Of a DNA stretch of 64,000 nt, positions 16,890-25,977 are shown piece by piece. The notes beneath the pieces are model-generated. The model was not told the origin of the DNA. It did no database searches and saw nothing but the letters and a program-made list of their open reading frames with translations. The translations under genes and the position numbers were made by a program. The DNA comes from Natrinema amylolyticus_A (lineage in GTDB: Archaea; Halobacteriota; Halobacteria; Halobacteriales; Natrialbaceae). How positions within the stretch are numbered: position 1 is the stretch's first letter; each line of letters begins with the position of its first letter. The DNA is taken from assembly GCF_042678045.1 (NCBI RefSeq), contig NZ_JBHUDI010000005.1:310001-374000 (forward strand). Direction: 5' to 3'.

Positions 16890-18515
16890 ATGATACACGG
16901 ACTGTTGGGTGGTTCACACAGGCGATTAGTACAATTTCTCCTTGCAGGGATTGGGATGGTGGCGATCGCAGCAGCACCCACGCCGGCCGGTCTGTCGGTC
17001 GCGGGCCAGTACGCGATCGCGACCATGTTCTTTGCTGGCTTCCTCTGGGTGACGGGCACGCTCCCGCTGGCGGTCACCGCGCTGACGATTCCGGTCTTGC
17101 TGACTGGAACCGGCATCTACGACTCCATGGACACCGCACTTGCGGGGTTCGCGGACCATATCGTCTTCCTGTTCCTCGCGGGCTTTATGCTTGCGAACGG
17201 TATTCAGAAGTACGATATCGATCGGCGGATCGCGCTGTATACCATCGCCAAGATGGGCAGCTCGCCGCGTCGACTGGTGCTCGCGATCATGATCGTGACC
17301 GCCGTCCTGTCGATGTGGGTCTCCAACACTGCAACGGCCGCGATGATGACACCTATCGCAGTCGGCATCCTTACCCAGGTGCTCGACCGTGACGACCTCG
17401 CGTCGTCGCAGGAGTCGGCGGCCGACGCCGACGTGGCTGACGCCGACGCGGTCCCTGATGGCGGCGCCGTCGGCTCGACGGCCGACTTCACGAACATCCA
17501 GATCTCGATGCTGCTGGGGACCGCCTATGCCGCGAGCGTCGGCGGCGTCGGAACGATCATCGGCACGCCGCCGAACGCGATCCTCGTCGGCCAGCTCAAC
17601 GCCATTCTCGACTACGAGATCGGCTTTGCCGACTGGTTCCTCGTCGGCTTCCCGATCGTCGTCGTGACGCTCCCGCTGATCTGGTTCCTCCTGACGTACG
17701 TCCTCTACCCACCGGAGATTCCACAGGTCGACCAGGCGCGATCGATCGCCCGCGAGCAACTCGAGGCGGAAGGCGAGCTCGACCCGCGGGGCAAACGCGT
17801 AGCGATGATCTTCGCCGCGACAGCTGGCCTCTGGATGCTCGGTGGCCTCGGCGAGCTCTTCGAGCCGTACCTCTCGAGTACCTGGATGACGACGCTGTTC
17901 GGCGGCGAGGACATGACGGTCTTCGGCGTCGAAGGGCACCAGGGCCTGCTCTACTACGTGATGGTCGGCGTCGCTGCAGTGCCGGCGCTCGTCCTGGCCG
18001 ACACGATGGAGTGGGACGAACTGGTCGACATCGACTGGGGGACGCTGTTGCTGTTCGGGGGCGGCATCTCGCTTGCGAACGCGCTGGCGGACACGGGCGC
18101 GACGGAGTGGATCGCCGAGACGGTGTTCGGCAACCTCGTCGGCGCACCCATCGTGCTCGTCATCGGCGCGGTCGTCCTGCTGGTCATCTTCCTCACCGAG
18201 ATGACGTCGAACTCCGCGACGACCAGCATCATCGTTCCGATCCTGATCAGTCTGGGCAGCGTCTTCTCGGCGACGCTCGGACTGACCGACTTCTCGACCG
18301 CACTCTTCCTCTCGGTCTCCGGGGCGATCGCCGCGAGCTTCGCGTTCGCGCTTCCGGTTGCGACGCCGCCCAACGCTATCGTGTTCGGTAGCGGCTATAT
18401 CAAACAGCGTCACATGCTCCGGACGGGACTCATCCTGAACGCCATCATGACGGCTGTCCTGACGGGAATTATCTGGCTGCTGTTTACGTTCGTCTGGCCA
18501 CATCTGCTGTGGTGA
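16890..18515 (+). CDS. SLC13/DASS-family sodium:anion symporter
   Basis: A 541-residue integral membrane transporter with about 12 hydrophobic helices. The two family SNT motifs are present as MWVSNTATAAMMTPIAVG (about residues 137-154) and EMTSNSATTSIIVPIL (about 435-450). Each is paired with a GTPPNAI/ATPPNAI hairpin that binds substrate and Na+. A hydrophilic loop (about residues 170-190) is Asp/Ala-rich. Family substrates are dicarboxylates, sulfate or phosphate; sequence reading cannot choose between them. A 525-codon open frame on the opposite strand is a compositional shadow. Confidence 0.88.
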   Translation: MIHGLLGGSHRRLVQFLLAGIGMVAIAAAPTPAGLSVAGQYAIATMFFAGFLWVTGTLPLAVTALTIPVLLTGTGIYDSMDTALAGFADHIVFLFLAGFMLANGIQKYDIDRRIALYTIAKMGSSPRRLVLAIMIVTAVLSMWVSNTATAAMMTPIAVGILTQVLDRDDLASSQESAADADVADADAVPDGGAVGSTADFTNIQISMLLGTAYAASVGGVGTIIGTPPNAILVGQLNAILDYEIGFADWFLVGFPIVVVTLPLIWFLLTYVLYPPEIPQVDQARSIAREQLEAEGELDPRGKRVAMIFAATAGLWMLGGLGELFEPYLSSTWMTTLFGGEDMTVFGVEGHQGLLYYVMVGVAAVPALVLADTMEWDELVDIDWGTLLLFGGGISLANALADTGATEWIAETVFGNLVGAPIVLVIGAVVLLVIFLTEMTSNSATTSIIVPILISLGSVFSATLGLTDFSTALFLSVSGAIAASFAFALPVATPPNAIVFGSGYIKQRHMLRTGLILNAIMTAVLTGIIWLLFTFVWPHLLW

Positions 18516-18827
18516 CAGCCGACTGACGTTCGCATAGCTGGTTTCGGCTGGCTCGAGGTGGGCTCGAGCAGCGACCGTCGTTTCGTTCTCTTCTCAGCGG
18601 ACAACTGTCGGCCTCGGTCAGGGCTCGCTTCGGTTGCCGTTGTGCGAAACCGGCTGGCGGTACGCCGGTCGATCTCCTCGAGGGACAGACACTCGCTCGC
18701 CTGGCGGGAGTTCGACCAGGGTGGCCGACGCTCGACACCTGTCAGCGGTAGCGACAACGGATCGGTACAGTCGGGCAACGCGATCGCTCCGAACAGCTAT
18801 TGTGTCGGAATACGTATGCTAGCACAC
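18516..18827. other. Intergenic, no gene recognised
   Basis: About 310 bp between the transporter and the halocyanin gene. Neither strand shows a plausible protein, RNA or repeat; only the promoter of the halocyanin gene is expected at its right end. Confidence 0.5.
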
Positions 18828-19244
18828 ATGAACCGTCGAACGCTCCTCACGGCGACAGGGGGTCTGTCGACGTTGTTCGTAACGGGCTGTCTGGGTGGGA
18901 GCGGTCCGGTTGGCGAAGCGACCACCGACGTGTCGATGGTCGGCGAGCAGTTCGATCCGCGGAACGTCCACGCCGACACGGATGCGACGATCACCTGGAT
19001 CAACGAGGACGAGACGCGCCACACGGTCACGGCAGCCTCGGACAACTGGGAGAAAGACAGCGAGGTCCCCGGCGGCGCAGAGACGACCCACACGTTCGGG
19101 GAAAGTGGGGTGTACAACGTGTATTGTGCCGTCCACGGCGACGCCGACCTTTCGGGGATGAGTATGAAGGTGAGCATCGGTGATGCCACCATCGAGAACC
19201 CACTCGGCGATGACAGCGGCTCTGATGGGGGTGGCTATTACTGA
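18828..19244 (+). CDS. Halocyanin-like blue copper lipoprotein
   Basis: A 138-residue exported electron carrier. The N-terminus MNRRTLLTATGG...FVTGC is a Tat signal with a lipobox, so the mature protein is lipid-anchored at Cys21. The plastocyanin fold follows. The copper ligands are His65 (ETRHTV), Cys100 and His103 (VYCAVHG) and a Met at 111 or 113 (SGMSM). Halocyanins pass electrons to terminal oxidases, and the heme O/A synthesis gene lies convergently next door. The ATG at 18828 gives the best signal peptide; one at 18816 is also in frame. Confidence 0.88.
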   Translation: MNRRTLLTATGGLSTLFVTGCLGGSGPVGEATTDVSMVGEQFDPRNVHADTDATITWINEDETRHTVTAASDNWEKDSEVPGGAETTHTFGESGVYNVYCAVHGDADLSGMSMKVSIGDATIENPLGDDSGSDGGGYY

Positions 19245-19353
19245 AAGGGGACTCCAACTTCTCCGAACGGCTCACTGCTTTCGTATCTGCGTTCCACTCA
19301 CGAACTGAGCGACGGTCGTGACTCGAGAGCGAGCACACCGGAGAGCAGATGTC

Positions 19354-19435
19354 TGATACGGACTGCTGTCAGTATTGCTGGTGCAACCGTGACCGTGCTT
19401 CGGGTGCACCGGTAAATCGGGACAGCAGACCGTAT
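19354..19435 (-). repeat. 3'-end repeat element, copy 4 (inverted)
   Basis: An 82-bp copy in the gap between two convergent genes. Read on the minus strand it starts ATACGGTCTGCTGTCCC and ends GACAGCAGTCCGTAT. Its centre pairs well (GGTGCACCCG with CGGTTGCACC), with base changes relative to other copies that keep the pairing. Confidence 0.88.
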
Positions 19436-19469
19436 GAAACGCACCGTACGAGCGTCGGTATCCGACGGC

Positions 19470-20897
19470 TCAGAACGCCATCGCGTCCACGAGGACCGCG
19501 ACCAACACGGCCCCGAGGAACGCGTTCGAGGCGTGGAACGAGCGAAACGCGGCAGCCTCGGTCTGTTCGAAGTGCAGGCGAACGGCGGCCCAGAGGAAGA
19601 TCCCGCCGAAGAGGACGACCGTCACGGCGTACAGCATGCCGAGGTCGGTGATCCAGGTCAGCGCGATCGCGCTCGCGAGCGTCGCGGCGATGTAGTAGAG
19701 GATGTGCTTTCGGGTGACGGTCTCTCCACGAACGACCGGCATCATCGGGAAGCCACCGCGGGCGTAGTCGTCCTTGTAGGCCAGCGCGAGGTTGTAGAAG
19801 TGTGCCGGCGTCCAGAGGAAGATCAGACCCGCGAGTGCGAGCCCCGGCATGCCGATCTCGTTGGTGACCGCAGCCCAGCCGATGAGCGCGGGGAGCGCCC
19901 CCGCAGCGCCGCCGATGACCGTGTTCTGGACCGTGTTCGGCTTGAGCATCAGCGTATAGACGACGCTGTAAAACAGGATCGCGGCGAGTCCGAGCGCCGC
20001 GGCCAGTCGGTTGATCGTCAGGAACAGGGCGAGCGACGCGACGGTCAACGCGAGTCCGAACGCGAGCGCGTTCCGAACCGGAATCAGATCGACCGCGAGC
20101 GGCCGTTCTGCCGTCCGCGACATCTGCTGGTCGACGTCACGCTCGAGGACGTGATTGAACGTGCCGCTCGCGCCGATCGCTAAGACGCCGCCGCCGAGCG
20201 TCGCGAGGACAGTCGACAGCTCGAGGCCGGGGCCAGCAGCCAGCGCCATGCCGGCGGCAGCGACCAGACAGAGCAGCCACATCAGCCGCGGTTTCGTCAT
20301 TCGGAAGTACGCGATCGCAGTGAGTCGGGCGCGAGCGAGGCGACTCGTCGGCAGCGTGCGTCCGGACGCGGTCGGGACGTCCTCTTCGAGTTCTTCGAGC
20401 GGCGTCGGTGAGTCGATGGCGTCGTCGTCGCTGCCGGTCGCGAGCTCTAGGTCCCAGGCGAGCGCGAGGACGACCGCCGAGAAGATCACGAGCCCGAGTG
20501 CGAGGTGGAGCCCGGGGACGATCGCAGCAGGACCGACCGTCGCGGTGAGGGCACCCACGCCGATCTGGACGACATAGAGGAGTGCCCCAACGACGAGTAT
20601 CGACTGGACACGGCTCGAGACGTTGCCGAGGACCGCAGCGATCGCCGTCGTGGCGACGAGCAGGCCGACGACGGCGGCCGTCAGCCGGTGGGCCCACGCG
20701 ATCGCGAGTTCGGTCTGGCTCAGCGGATCGACCGGCGCGTGACAGGTCGGCCACGTCGAACACGCCGCGGTCGCGTTCGTCAGGGAGGTCGTCGCGCCGA
20801 CGATCAACAGCAGGTAGACGCCCAGCGCGGTCGCTGCGAGCAGTGCTGAAAAGCGTCGTCGCGTACCGATCGGACGGGGAAACGACTCTGTTGCCAC
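19470..20897 (-). CDS. ctaB: CtaA-like/CtaB fusion: heme O synthase
   Basis: A 475-residue membrane protein. The N-terminal third (about residues 1-150) has four helices with TWPTCHAP, WAHRLTAA and PGLHLALG, like half of a CtaA (COX15) heme A synthase. A hydrophilic acidic linker (about 150-185) joins it to a full UbiA-type protoheme IX farnesyltransferase. The prenyltransferase motifs are FNHVLERDVDQQMSRTAERPL and LAYKDDYARGGFPM. It farnesylates heme B to heme O for the terminal oxidase. The fused form is known in haloarchaea. Whether the CtaA half is active or structural is not evident. Confidence 0.9.
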   Translation of the reverse strand: MATESFPRPIGTRRRFSALLAATALGVYLLLIVGATTSLTNATAACSTWPTCHAPVDPLSQTELAIAWAHRLTAAVVGLLVATTAIAAVLGNVSSRVQSILVVGALLYVVQIGVGALTATVGPAAIVPGLHLALGLVIFSAVVLALAWDLELATGSDDDAIDSPTPLEELEEDVPTASGRTLPTSRLARARLTAIAYFRMTKPRLMWLLCLVAAAGMALAAGPGLELSTVLATLGGGVLAIGASGTFNHVLERDVDQQMSRTAERPLAVDLIPVRNALAFGLALTVASLALFLTINRLAAALGLAAILFYSVVYTLMLKPNTVQNTVIGGAAGALPALIGWAAVTNEIGMPGLALAGLIFLWTPAHFYNLALAYKDDYARGGFPMMPVVRGETVTRKHILYYIAATLASAIALTWITDLGMLYAVTVVLFGGIFLWAAVRLHFEQTEAAAFRSFHASNAFLGAVLVAVLVDAMAF

Positions 20898-21090
20898 GGC
20901 TAGTATCGTCTACACCCTTCGACTCCGTATATTTAGGGCTCCCGCTTTTGCCGCTTTCATCCGGCCCCCTCGTGTTCCGACTAGTTTTTTCCGCTTTCAG
21001 CCGATCGGCTCGTGATACAACCGTGAGCCCATCCGGCAAGTGAGTCGACGCCGAGGCGGCGACACCGGTCGCTGTGGTCGTCGTCCGACG

Positions 21091-21372
21091 CTACATTCCC
21101 ATGTCTGCAGCCGCGTCCGGAATCGGGAGGTCGTGCGGTGAGACGCCCAGCAACTCGCCGGCGTGGTCGAGTGCCATATCGAACCCATAGTAGCGCTCGA
21201 GTTCGTCGCCATCGGCCGCCGGCCGCACTTTCAACATCGCGTACCCCTCGCGGTTCTGTGCGATCGCTGCCGTGGTGCCCGTGTCGCGCTCGAACGAGAG
21301 GAGCCGCTCCGTCTCGGTTTCCTCGTAGGTGGCCGTGATGCCGTTCGCGTCGGCCGTCCGATCGTCGGTCAT
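21091..21372 (-). CDS. Small haloarchaeal protein of unknown function
   Basis: A 93-residue acidic protein: MTDDRTADANGITATYEETE, central strand-rich part (ERLLSFERDTGTTAAIAQNREGYAMLKVRP), and a C-terminal ELERYYGFDMALDHAGELLGVSPHDLPIPDAAADMGM. It looks like a real, single-domain alpha/beta protein of the kind common in Halobacteria, but I cannot name the family with certainty. No membrane or metal motifs are seen. It is divergent from the DUF3267 gene, sharing a 135-bp promoter region. Confidence 0.65.
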   Translation of the reverse strand: MTDDRTADANGITATYEETETERLLSFERDTGTTAAIAQNREGYAMLKVRPAADGDELERYYGFDMALDHAGELLGVSPHDLPIPDAAADMGM

Positions 21373-21507
21373 GCGGAGAACTCACGAGGCGACAACCGGA
21401 TATCTGTCGGTTTCACTGCGGAGAGTCCGTCTCGGGAGTCGGGTCACGATCGCCACTGGCAGGCATACATCGACACCGATTTTTCGGTTGCCTTCGAGGC
21501 TCGCCTC

Positions 21508-22413
21508 GTGAGCCGTTCCGAGTCACAGACAGCCCGCCGACCGCTCGCGGCGTTCGAACTGACGCGAACGGTCACGTTGCAGTGGCTCGCCGTCTCGGCT
21601 GTCGGCTTTTTCGGCTTCGCGTACGTGTTCGGCCACGCCCTCGCCTGGATTCGTGGCACCTCACTCGAGCCGATCGTGATCGCGCCCTCGTCACCGCCGA
21701 CCGTCCTTGGCTGGCTCGCCGTCTCCGTCGGGCTGCTCGTCTGCGTCGTCGTCCCCCACGAACTGCTCCACGGTGTGTTTCTGGCACGCTATGGCGATAG
21801 CCCCGACTACGGGATCGGCGTCTCCCATTTCGTCCTCCCGTACGCCTACGCCGGGACCAGCGGTACACACTACACCCGCAATCAGTTACTCGTCGCCCTG
21901 CTCGCTCCGTTCGTGGTGCTCACAGCCGTCGGCGTCGCCGTGATGGTCGTCGTCCCGACACCGCTTTTGATCGTTCCACTGGCGGCGAACGCGGCCGGCT
22001 CGATCGGCGACCTCTGGATGGCTGCCGTTCTCTGGCAGTACCCCGCCGACGTTCGCGTGGGCGACCCACCCGGTGACGTTCGCGGCTTCGGCATCTACGG
22101 CGCACGCAGCCGGACACTCAGCCGACGGCCGGGCATGCCACTGCTCGCACGGTTTCTGGCCGGCAGCGTCGGTACCCTCGCCATGTTCGGACTCTACGCC
22201 GTGGGTGCCGTGCTGTTCTCGCTTGCCGTCGGCTCCGGCGACGTCGTCCTCGGCGATCCAGAGTCGGGATGGCTGTTGTTTCGTCACTATCGTCTGCCCG
22301 ACGGCACCGCGCTGGTCGAACTCGGCGACCGCGCTCTACTCTCCGTCGCCGCCCTCGGTGGGCTCGCATGGACGGTCGTCGCGACCGCCCACCGCTGGCT
22401 CGCAGCGGACTAA
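21508..22413 (+). CDS. DUF3267 zinc-binding membrane protein
   Basis: A 301-residue membrane protein with about six helices. VVVPHELLHGVFLARYG contains an HExxH zinc motif inside a membrane segment, the hallmark of DUF3267 (putative intramembrane metalloprotease). A second conserved region reads NAAGSIGDLWMAAVLWQYP, which could supply the third ligand (Asp). No in-frame ATG fits, so a GTG at 21508 is proposed as start. It sits about 26 bp after a TATA-like gatttttcgg (21478-21487), consistent with a leaderless mRNA. PadR follows 42 bp downstream, perhaps in one transcript. Substrates are unknown. Confidence 0.75.
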   Translation: MSRSESQTARRPLAAFELTRTVTLQWLAVSAVGFFGFAYVFGHALAWIRGTSLEPIVIAPSSPPTVLGWLAVSVGLLVCVVVPHELLHGVFLARYGDSPDYGIGVSHFVLPYAYAGTSGTHYTRNQLLVALLAPFVVLTAVGVAVMVVVPTPLLIVPLAANAAGSIGDLWMAAVLWQYPADVRVGDPPGDVRGFGIYGARSRTLSRRPGMPLLARFLAGSVGTLAMFGLYAVGAVLFSLAVGSGDVVLGDPESGWLLFRHYRLPDGTALVELGDRALLSVAALGGLAWTVVATAHRWLAAD

Positions 22414-22455
22414 GAAACCGTAACGCTCGAGCCCCTACTACGCTGAAACCGTAGT

Positions 22456-22740
22456 ATGACCAAGTGGCTCCGGAGCGGCCGCCGTCGGGACATCTGTTTC
22501 CTGCTCGCCGCGGCCGAGGACGGGGAACTGCGCGGCCAGCAACTGAAATCACGCCTCGAGTCGCACTACGATGACCGACTCGAGCCCAAGTCGTTCTACG
22601 GCTCGCTGTCGGCGCTGGTCGATGCGGGCTTCGTCGAGAAGCGAACGGTGGGATTACACGACGTCTACGCGCTGACCGACGCCGGCACACAGCGCGTGCG
22701 TGACCACTACGCGTGGATTCGGGACTGCCTCGAAGAATAG
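22456..22740 (+). CDS. PadR-family transcriptional regulator
   Basis: A 94-residue winged-helix protein. The core LRGQQLKSRLESHYDDRLEPKSFYGSLSALVDAGFVEKRTVGLHDVYALTDAGTQRVRDH matches PadR: recognition helix around SFYGSLSALVDAG, then a beta wing. It lacks the C-terminal dimerisation helix of longer PadR proteins. It starts 42 bp after the DUF3267 gene and may regulate it or the convergent acyl-CoA dehydrogenase. The ligand is unknown. Confidence 0.8.
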   Translation: MTKWLRSGRRRDICFLLAAAEDGELRGQQLKSRLESHYDDRLEPKSFYGSLSALVDAGFVEKRTVGLHDVYALTDAGTQRVRDHYAWIRDCLEE

Positions 22741-22766
22741 GGCTATGTCGGGCGGTCGGGCGGTCG

Positions 22767-23912
22767 CTACCCCTCGAGCAGCTGATCGCCGATCGTGTTC
22801 CGAAGCACTTCGCTGGTGCCCTCGTAGATCTCGTTGAGCTTGGCGTCGCGGTAGAACCGCTGGGCGGCGAAGTCCTTGGTGTAGCCGTAGCCGCCGTGGA
22901 TCTGGATGCCCTCGTTTGCGACCTCGCGGCTCACTTCGGAGGCGTAGAGTTTGGCCTGGGCGGCGTCTTTGATGTAGTTCTCGCCGCGAATCTTCTTGTC
23001 GGCGGCCTTGTGCATGAGCAGCTTCGCGGCCTGGATCTTCGTGTCCATGTCCGCGAGCTTGTGTTTGATCGACTGGAACTCGCCGATGGGCTGGCCGAAC
23101 TGCTCGCGCTCGTTCGCGTAGTCCCGTGCCTCCTCGAAGGCCGCGCGGGCGATGCCGACACCGCGAGCGGCGATGGTGATCCGGCCGCCGTTGAGAGTCT
23201 TCAGCGCGTGGACGAAGCCCTCGCCCTCGTCGCCGAGCCGTCGGTCTTCGGGGATGCGGAGGTCGTCGAAGCGGAGTTCGGCGGTCGGACAGCCCTTGTC
23301 GCCGAGTTTCTCCTCGGTGCCTTCGACGATGAAGCCGTCGTCCTCCTCGGGGCGGACGATAAACGAGGAGATCCCTTTGTTACCAGCGTCGGGGTCCGTT
23401 TTCGCAAAGAGGGTGACCGTGTCGGCCACCGAGCCGTTCGAGATCCAGAGCTTGCCGCCGTTGATCACGTACTCGTCGCCGTCTTTCTCGGCAGTCGTGT
23501 CCATGGCGGGGACGTCGCTGCCCGCACCGGCTTCCGAGAGCGCGAACGCACCGACGTCCTCACCGGCGGCAAGCGGCGTCAGGTACTCCTCTTTCTGGGA
23601 CTCGTCGCCGAACTCGTAGAGCATGTTCCCCGCCAGCGAGGTGTGGGCGGCGACGATCGTCCCGACCCCGCCCGAGCCACGGGAAATCTCCTCGAGGCCG
23701 ATCGCGTAGGAGTGATAGTCGAGGCCGGCACCGCCGTACTCCTCGGGGAACGGCATCCCCATCAGCCCCAGCTTGGCCATCTCGTCGATGAGATCGGACG
23801 GGAACTCGTCGTCGTGATCGATTTCGTCGGCGACAGGGACGATCTCCTCGTCGACGAACTCCGATACCATATCCCGAATCTGTTGTTGTTCGGGGGAGAG
23901 TGCAAAGTCCAT
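22767..23912 (-). CDS. Acyl-CoA dehydrogenase
   Basis: A 381-residue FAD enzyme that oxidises acyl-CoA at C2-C3. The N-terminal helical domain is followed by the flavin-binding middle domain (FALSEAGAGSDVPAMDTTA and KLWISNGSVADTVTLFAKTD). The C-terminal helical domain has the signature QIHGGYGYTKDFAAQRFYRDAKLNEIYEGTSEVLRN, where the Glu of YEGT is the usual catalytic base in short- and medium-chain enzymes. Length is standard. A TATA-like tttattgt lies 26-31 bp upstream. The neighbouring acyl-CoA ligase on the same strand suggests joint use in fatty-acid degradation. Confidence 0.92.
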   Translation of the reverse strand: MDFALSPEQQQIRDMVSEFVDEEIVPVADEIDHDDEFPSDLIDEMAKLGLMGMPFPEEYGGAGLDYHSYAIGLEEISRGSGGVGTIVAAHTSLAGNMLYEFGDESQKEEYLTPLAAGEDVGAFALSEAGAGSDVPAMDTTAEKDGDEYVINGGKLWISNGSVADTVTLFAKTDPDAGNKGISSFIVRPEEDDGFIVEGTEEKLGDKGCPTAELRFDDLRIPEDRRLGDEGEGFVHALKTLNGGRITIAARGVGIARAAFEEARDYANEREQFGQPIGEFQSIKHKLADMDTKIQAAKLLMHKAADKKIRGENYIKDAAQAKLYASEVSREVANEGIQIHGGYGYTKDFAAQRFYRDAKLNEIYEGTSEVLRNTIGDQLLEG

Positions 23913-24061
23913 ACACGTCGGTTCGAGGTCTCGACTCTTTATTGTTCGCTATTTCGTCTATCGTATTGTTAAGGGACTGTTCGACTTAGAACTGTTAGTA
24001 CAGGTTGTGAAGCGAGTAAACATCGGTGTGTCGAGTCACCGGGCCTGCGGTGCGACTGGGA

Positions 24062-25714
24062 TCAGTCGCGATCGGGAGCGGCCTCTTCCGGAACCTGTCC
24101 CTCGACGAGTGACTGGTCGGCGTACTCCTCGCGGATGTCCTTCTTGGAGAACTTGCCCGTCGCCGTCTTCGGCACTTGCTTGATGAATTCTATCTCGTCG
24201 GGCAGCCACCACTTGGGGTACTCCTCGGCGAGCATGTCGTCGATTTCGTCGCGCAACGACTCGCGGTCGGCGTCCTCGCTAGGGACGACGAACGCGACCG
24301 GCCGTTCCTGCCAGCGCTCGTGAGGGACGCCGACGACGGCCGCCTCGGAGACGTCGTCGTGGGCCATGATCGCGTTCTCGAGTTCGACCGACGAGATCCA
24401 CTCGCCGCCGGACTTGATGACGTCTTTCTCTCGATCGACGAGCTCCATGTAGCCGTCCTCGTCGACGGTGACGACGTCGCCAGTCTTGAGCCAGCCGTCT
24501 TCGAACTCCGTCTCGTTCGCCTCGGGCCGTTTGAAGTACTCCGTCGTCACCCACGGCCCACGGATCCACAGTTCACCGAACTCCTCGCCGTCCCAGGCGA
24601 CCTCCTCGCCGTCGTCGCCGATCACTTTGAACTCGAGGCCGGGAACCACCAGCCCCTGCTTGCTGCGCTTGTCGACCTGCGTGTCGTAGTCCGCGTCCTG
24701 CAGGTCGGCTTTGAGATGTGAGACCGTCCCGATCGGCGCTAACTCGGTCATTCCCCAGGCGTGGAGCACCTCGACACCTTGCTCGTCGAACCACTCGATC
24801 ATCGCTTTCGGCGCCGCCGAGCCGCCGACGATCACCGTCTCGAGCGCCGAGAGGTCGACCTCGTTCTCCGAGCAGTACTCCATCAGGCCGAGCCAGACGG
24901 TCGGCACGCCGGCGCTGATCGTCACGCCCTCGGTTTCGATGAGGGTGGCGAGGTCTTCGGGCTCCGGTGAGGGGCCGGGGAAGACCTGTTTGGCACCGCC
25001 CGCGGTCGCCGTAAACGGCATCCCCCAGGCGTTGACGTGGAACATCGGCACGACGGGCATGACGACGTCGTCGTCGGCCATCGGAATCCCCTGTGGGGTC
25101 TGGGAAGCCATCGTGTGGCACCAGAGCATCTGCTGGGTGTATTCGACGCCTTTCGGGTTGCCGGTCGTCCCCGACGTGTAACACATCCCCGCCGGCTGGT
25201 CCTCGTCGACGTCGGGCCAGTCGTAATCGGACTCGTGATCCCCGATGAACGACTCGTAGGGGGTCGCCTCGAGATCGTCGACTTCCTCGCTGCCCATGAC
25301 GACGAAGTCGACGCCGTCGAACTCGTCGTCGGCATCGGCGACCGCACTCGCGAGTTTCGGCGCGAGCGATGGATCGACGAAGAGCAGTTGATCGTCGGCG
25401 TTGTCAACGATGTACTGGATGTGGGCATCGGGCAGCAACGGATTGATCGTATGGAGCTGTGCCCCCATCGAGGGGACGGCGAAGTACGTCTCGAAGTGCC
25501 GCGAGTGGTTCCAGCAAAACGTACCGATCCGGTCACCCGCTTCGATTCCGGATTCCTCGAGCGCGTTCGCGAGTTGGCAGGTCCGGTCCTCGTACTCGCT
25601 GTAGGTGTATCGCTGCAATCCGTCGTGATTGCGGGAGACGATCTCCGTGTCGGGATACAGGTTGGTTGCACGCCACAAAAACGGTCGCAGTGTCTGGCTT
25701 GTTCCCCCTGGCAT
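24062..25714 (-). CDS. Long-chain fatty-acid/acyl-CoA ligase (AMP-forming)
   Basis: A 550-residue ANL-superfamily enzyme that activates a carboxylic acid with ATP and CoA. Core motifs in order: MCYTSGTTGNPKGVEYT (P-loop, about residues 177-193), LHAWGMTELAPIGT (about 318-331), GWLKTGDVVTVDEDGYMELVDREKDVIKSGGEWIS (hinge), and PKTATGKFSKKDIRE with the catalytic Lys near the C-terminus. Length suits medium/long-chain acyl-CoA synthetases. The acyl-CoA dehydrogenase gene lies 150 bp downstream on the same strand, so the two likely serve beta-oxidation. Chain length preference cannot be read. Confidence 0.92.
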   Translation of the reverse strand: MPGGTSQTLRPFLWRATNLYPDTEIVSRNHDGLQRYTYSEYEDRTCQLANALEESGIEAGDRIGTFCWNHSRHFETYFAVPSMGAQLHTINPLLPDAHIQYIVDNADDQLLFVDPSLAPKLASAVADADDEFDGVDFVVMGSEEVDDLEATPYESFIGDHESDYDWPDVDEDQPAGMCYTSGTTGNPKGVEYTQQMLWCHTMASQTPQGIPMADDDVVMPVVPMFHVNAWGMPFTATAGGAKQVFPGPSPEPEDLATLIETEGVTISAGVPTVWLGLMEYCSENEVDLSALETVIVGGSAAPKAMIEWFDEQGVEVLHAWGMTELAPIGTVSHLKADLQDADYDTQVDKRSKQGLVVPGLEFKVIGDDGEEVAWDGEEFGELWIRGPWVTTEYFKRPEANETEFEDGWLKTGDVVTVDEDGYMELVDREKDVIKSGGEWISSVELENAIMAHDDVSEAAVVGVPHERWQERPVAFVVPSEDADRESLRDEIDDMLAEEYPKWWLPDEIEFIKQVPKTATGKFSKKDIREEYADQSLVEGQVPEEAAPDRD

Positions 25715-25977
25715 CGGTGTCTATGTCATATGTTCAAACACCGCATTACTCTTTTTATCGCTCGGCTATCACTTCGTCGGCCGCTCCTGTCGTCGCGGCG
25801 TGGATCGCAAACACCGCTGCCGTCGCCGACGGCCAGCGGATGGATAAACGCAGGTATCAGAACAGAGATGGCGAGAGACGGGCTAATACACCGGATTCGA
25901 TCCAGCCTGCACTCGATCGGAAGATCACGCCGCGACCGCGGCGTTTTTCCGGATGGTCACCAAACTAACGTAAGTAG

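Noticed and set aside
16926..18503. 525-codon open frame on the minus strand opposite the SLC13 transporter
   Set aside because: The plus-strand product has clear transporter motifs; the antisense product is Arg/His/Asp-rich with no domain, a common effect of high GC at third codon positions.
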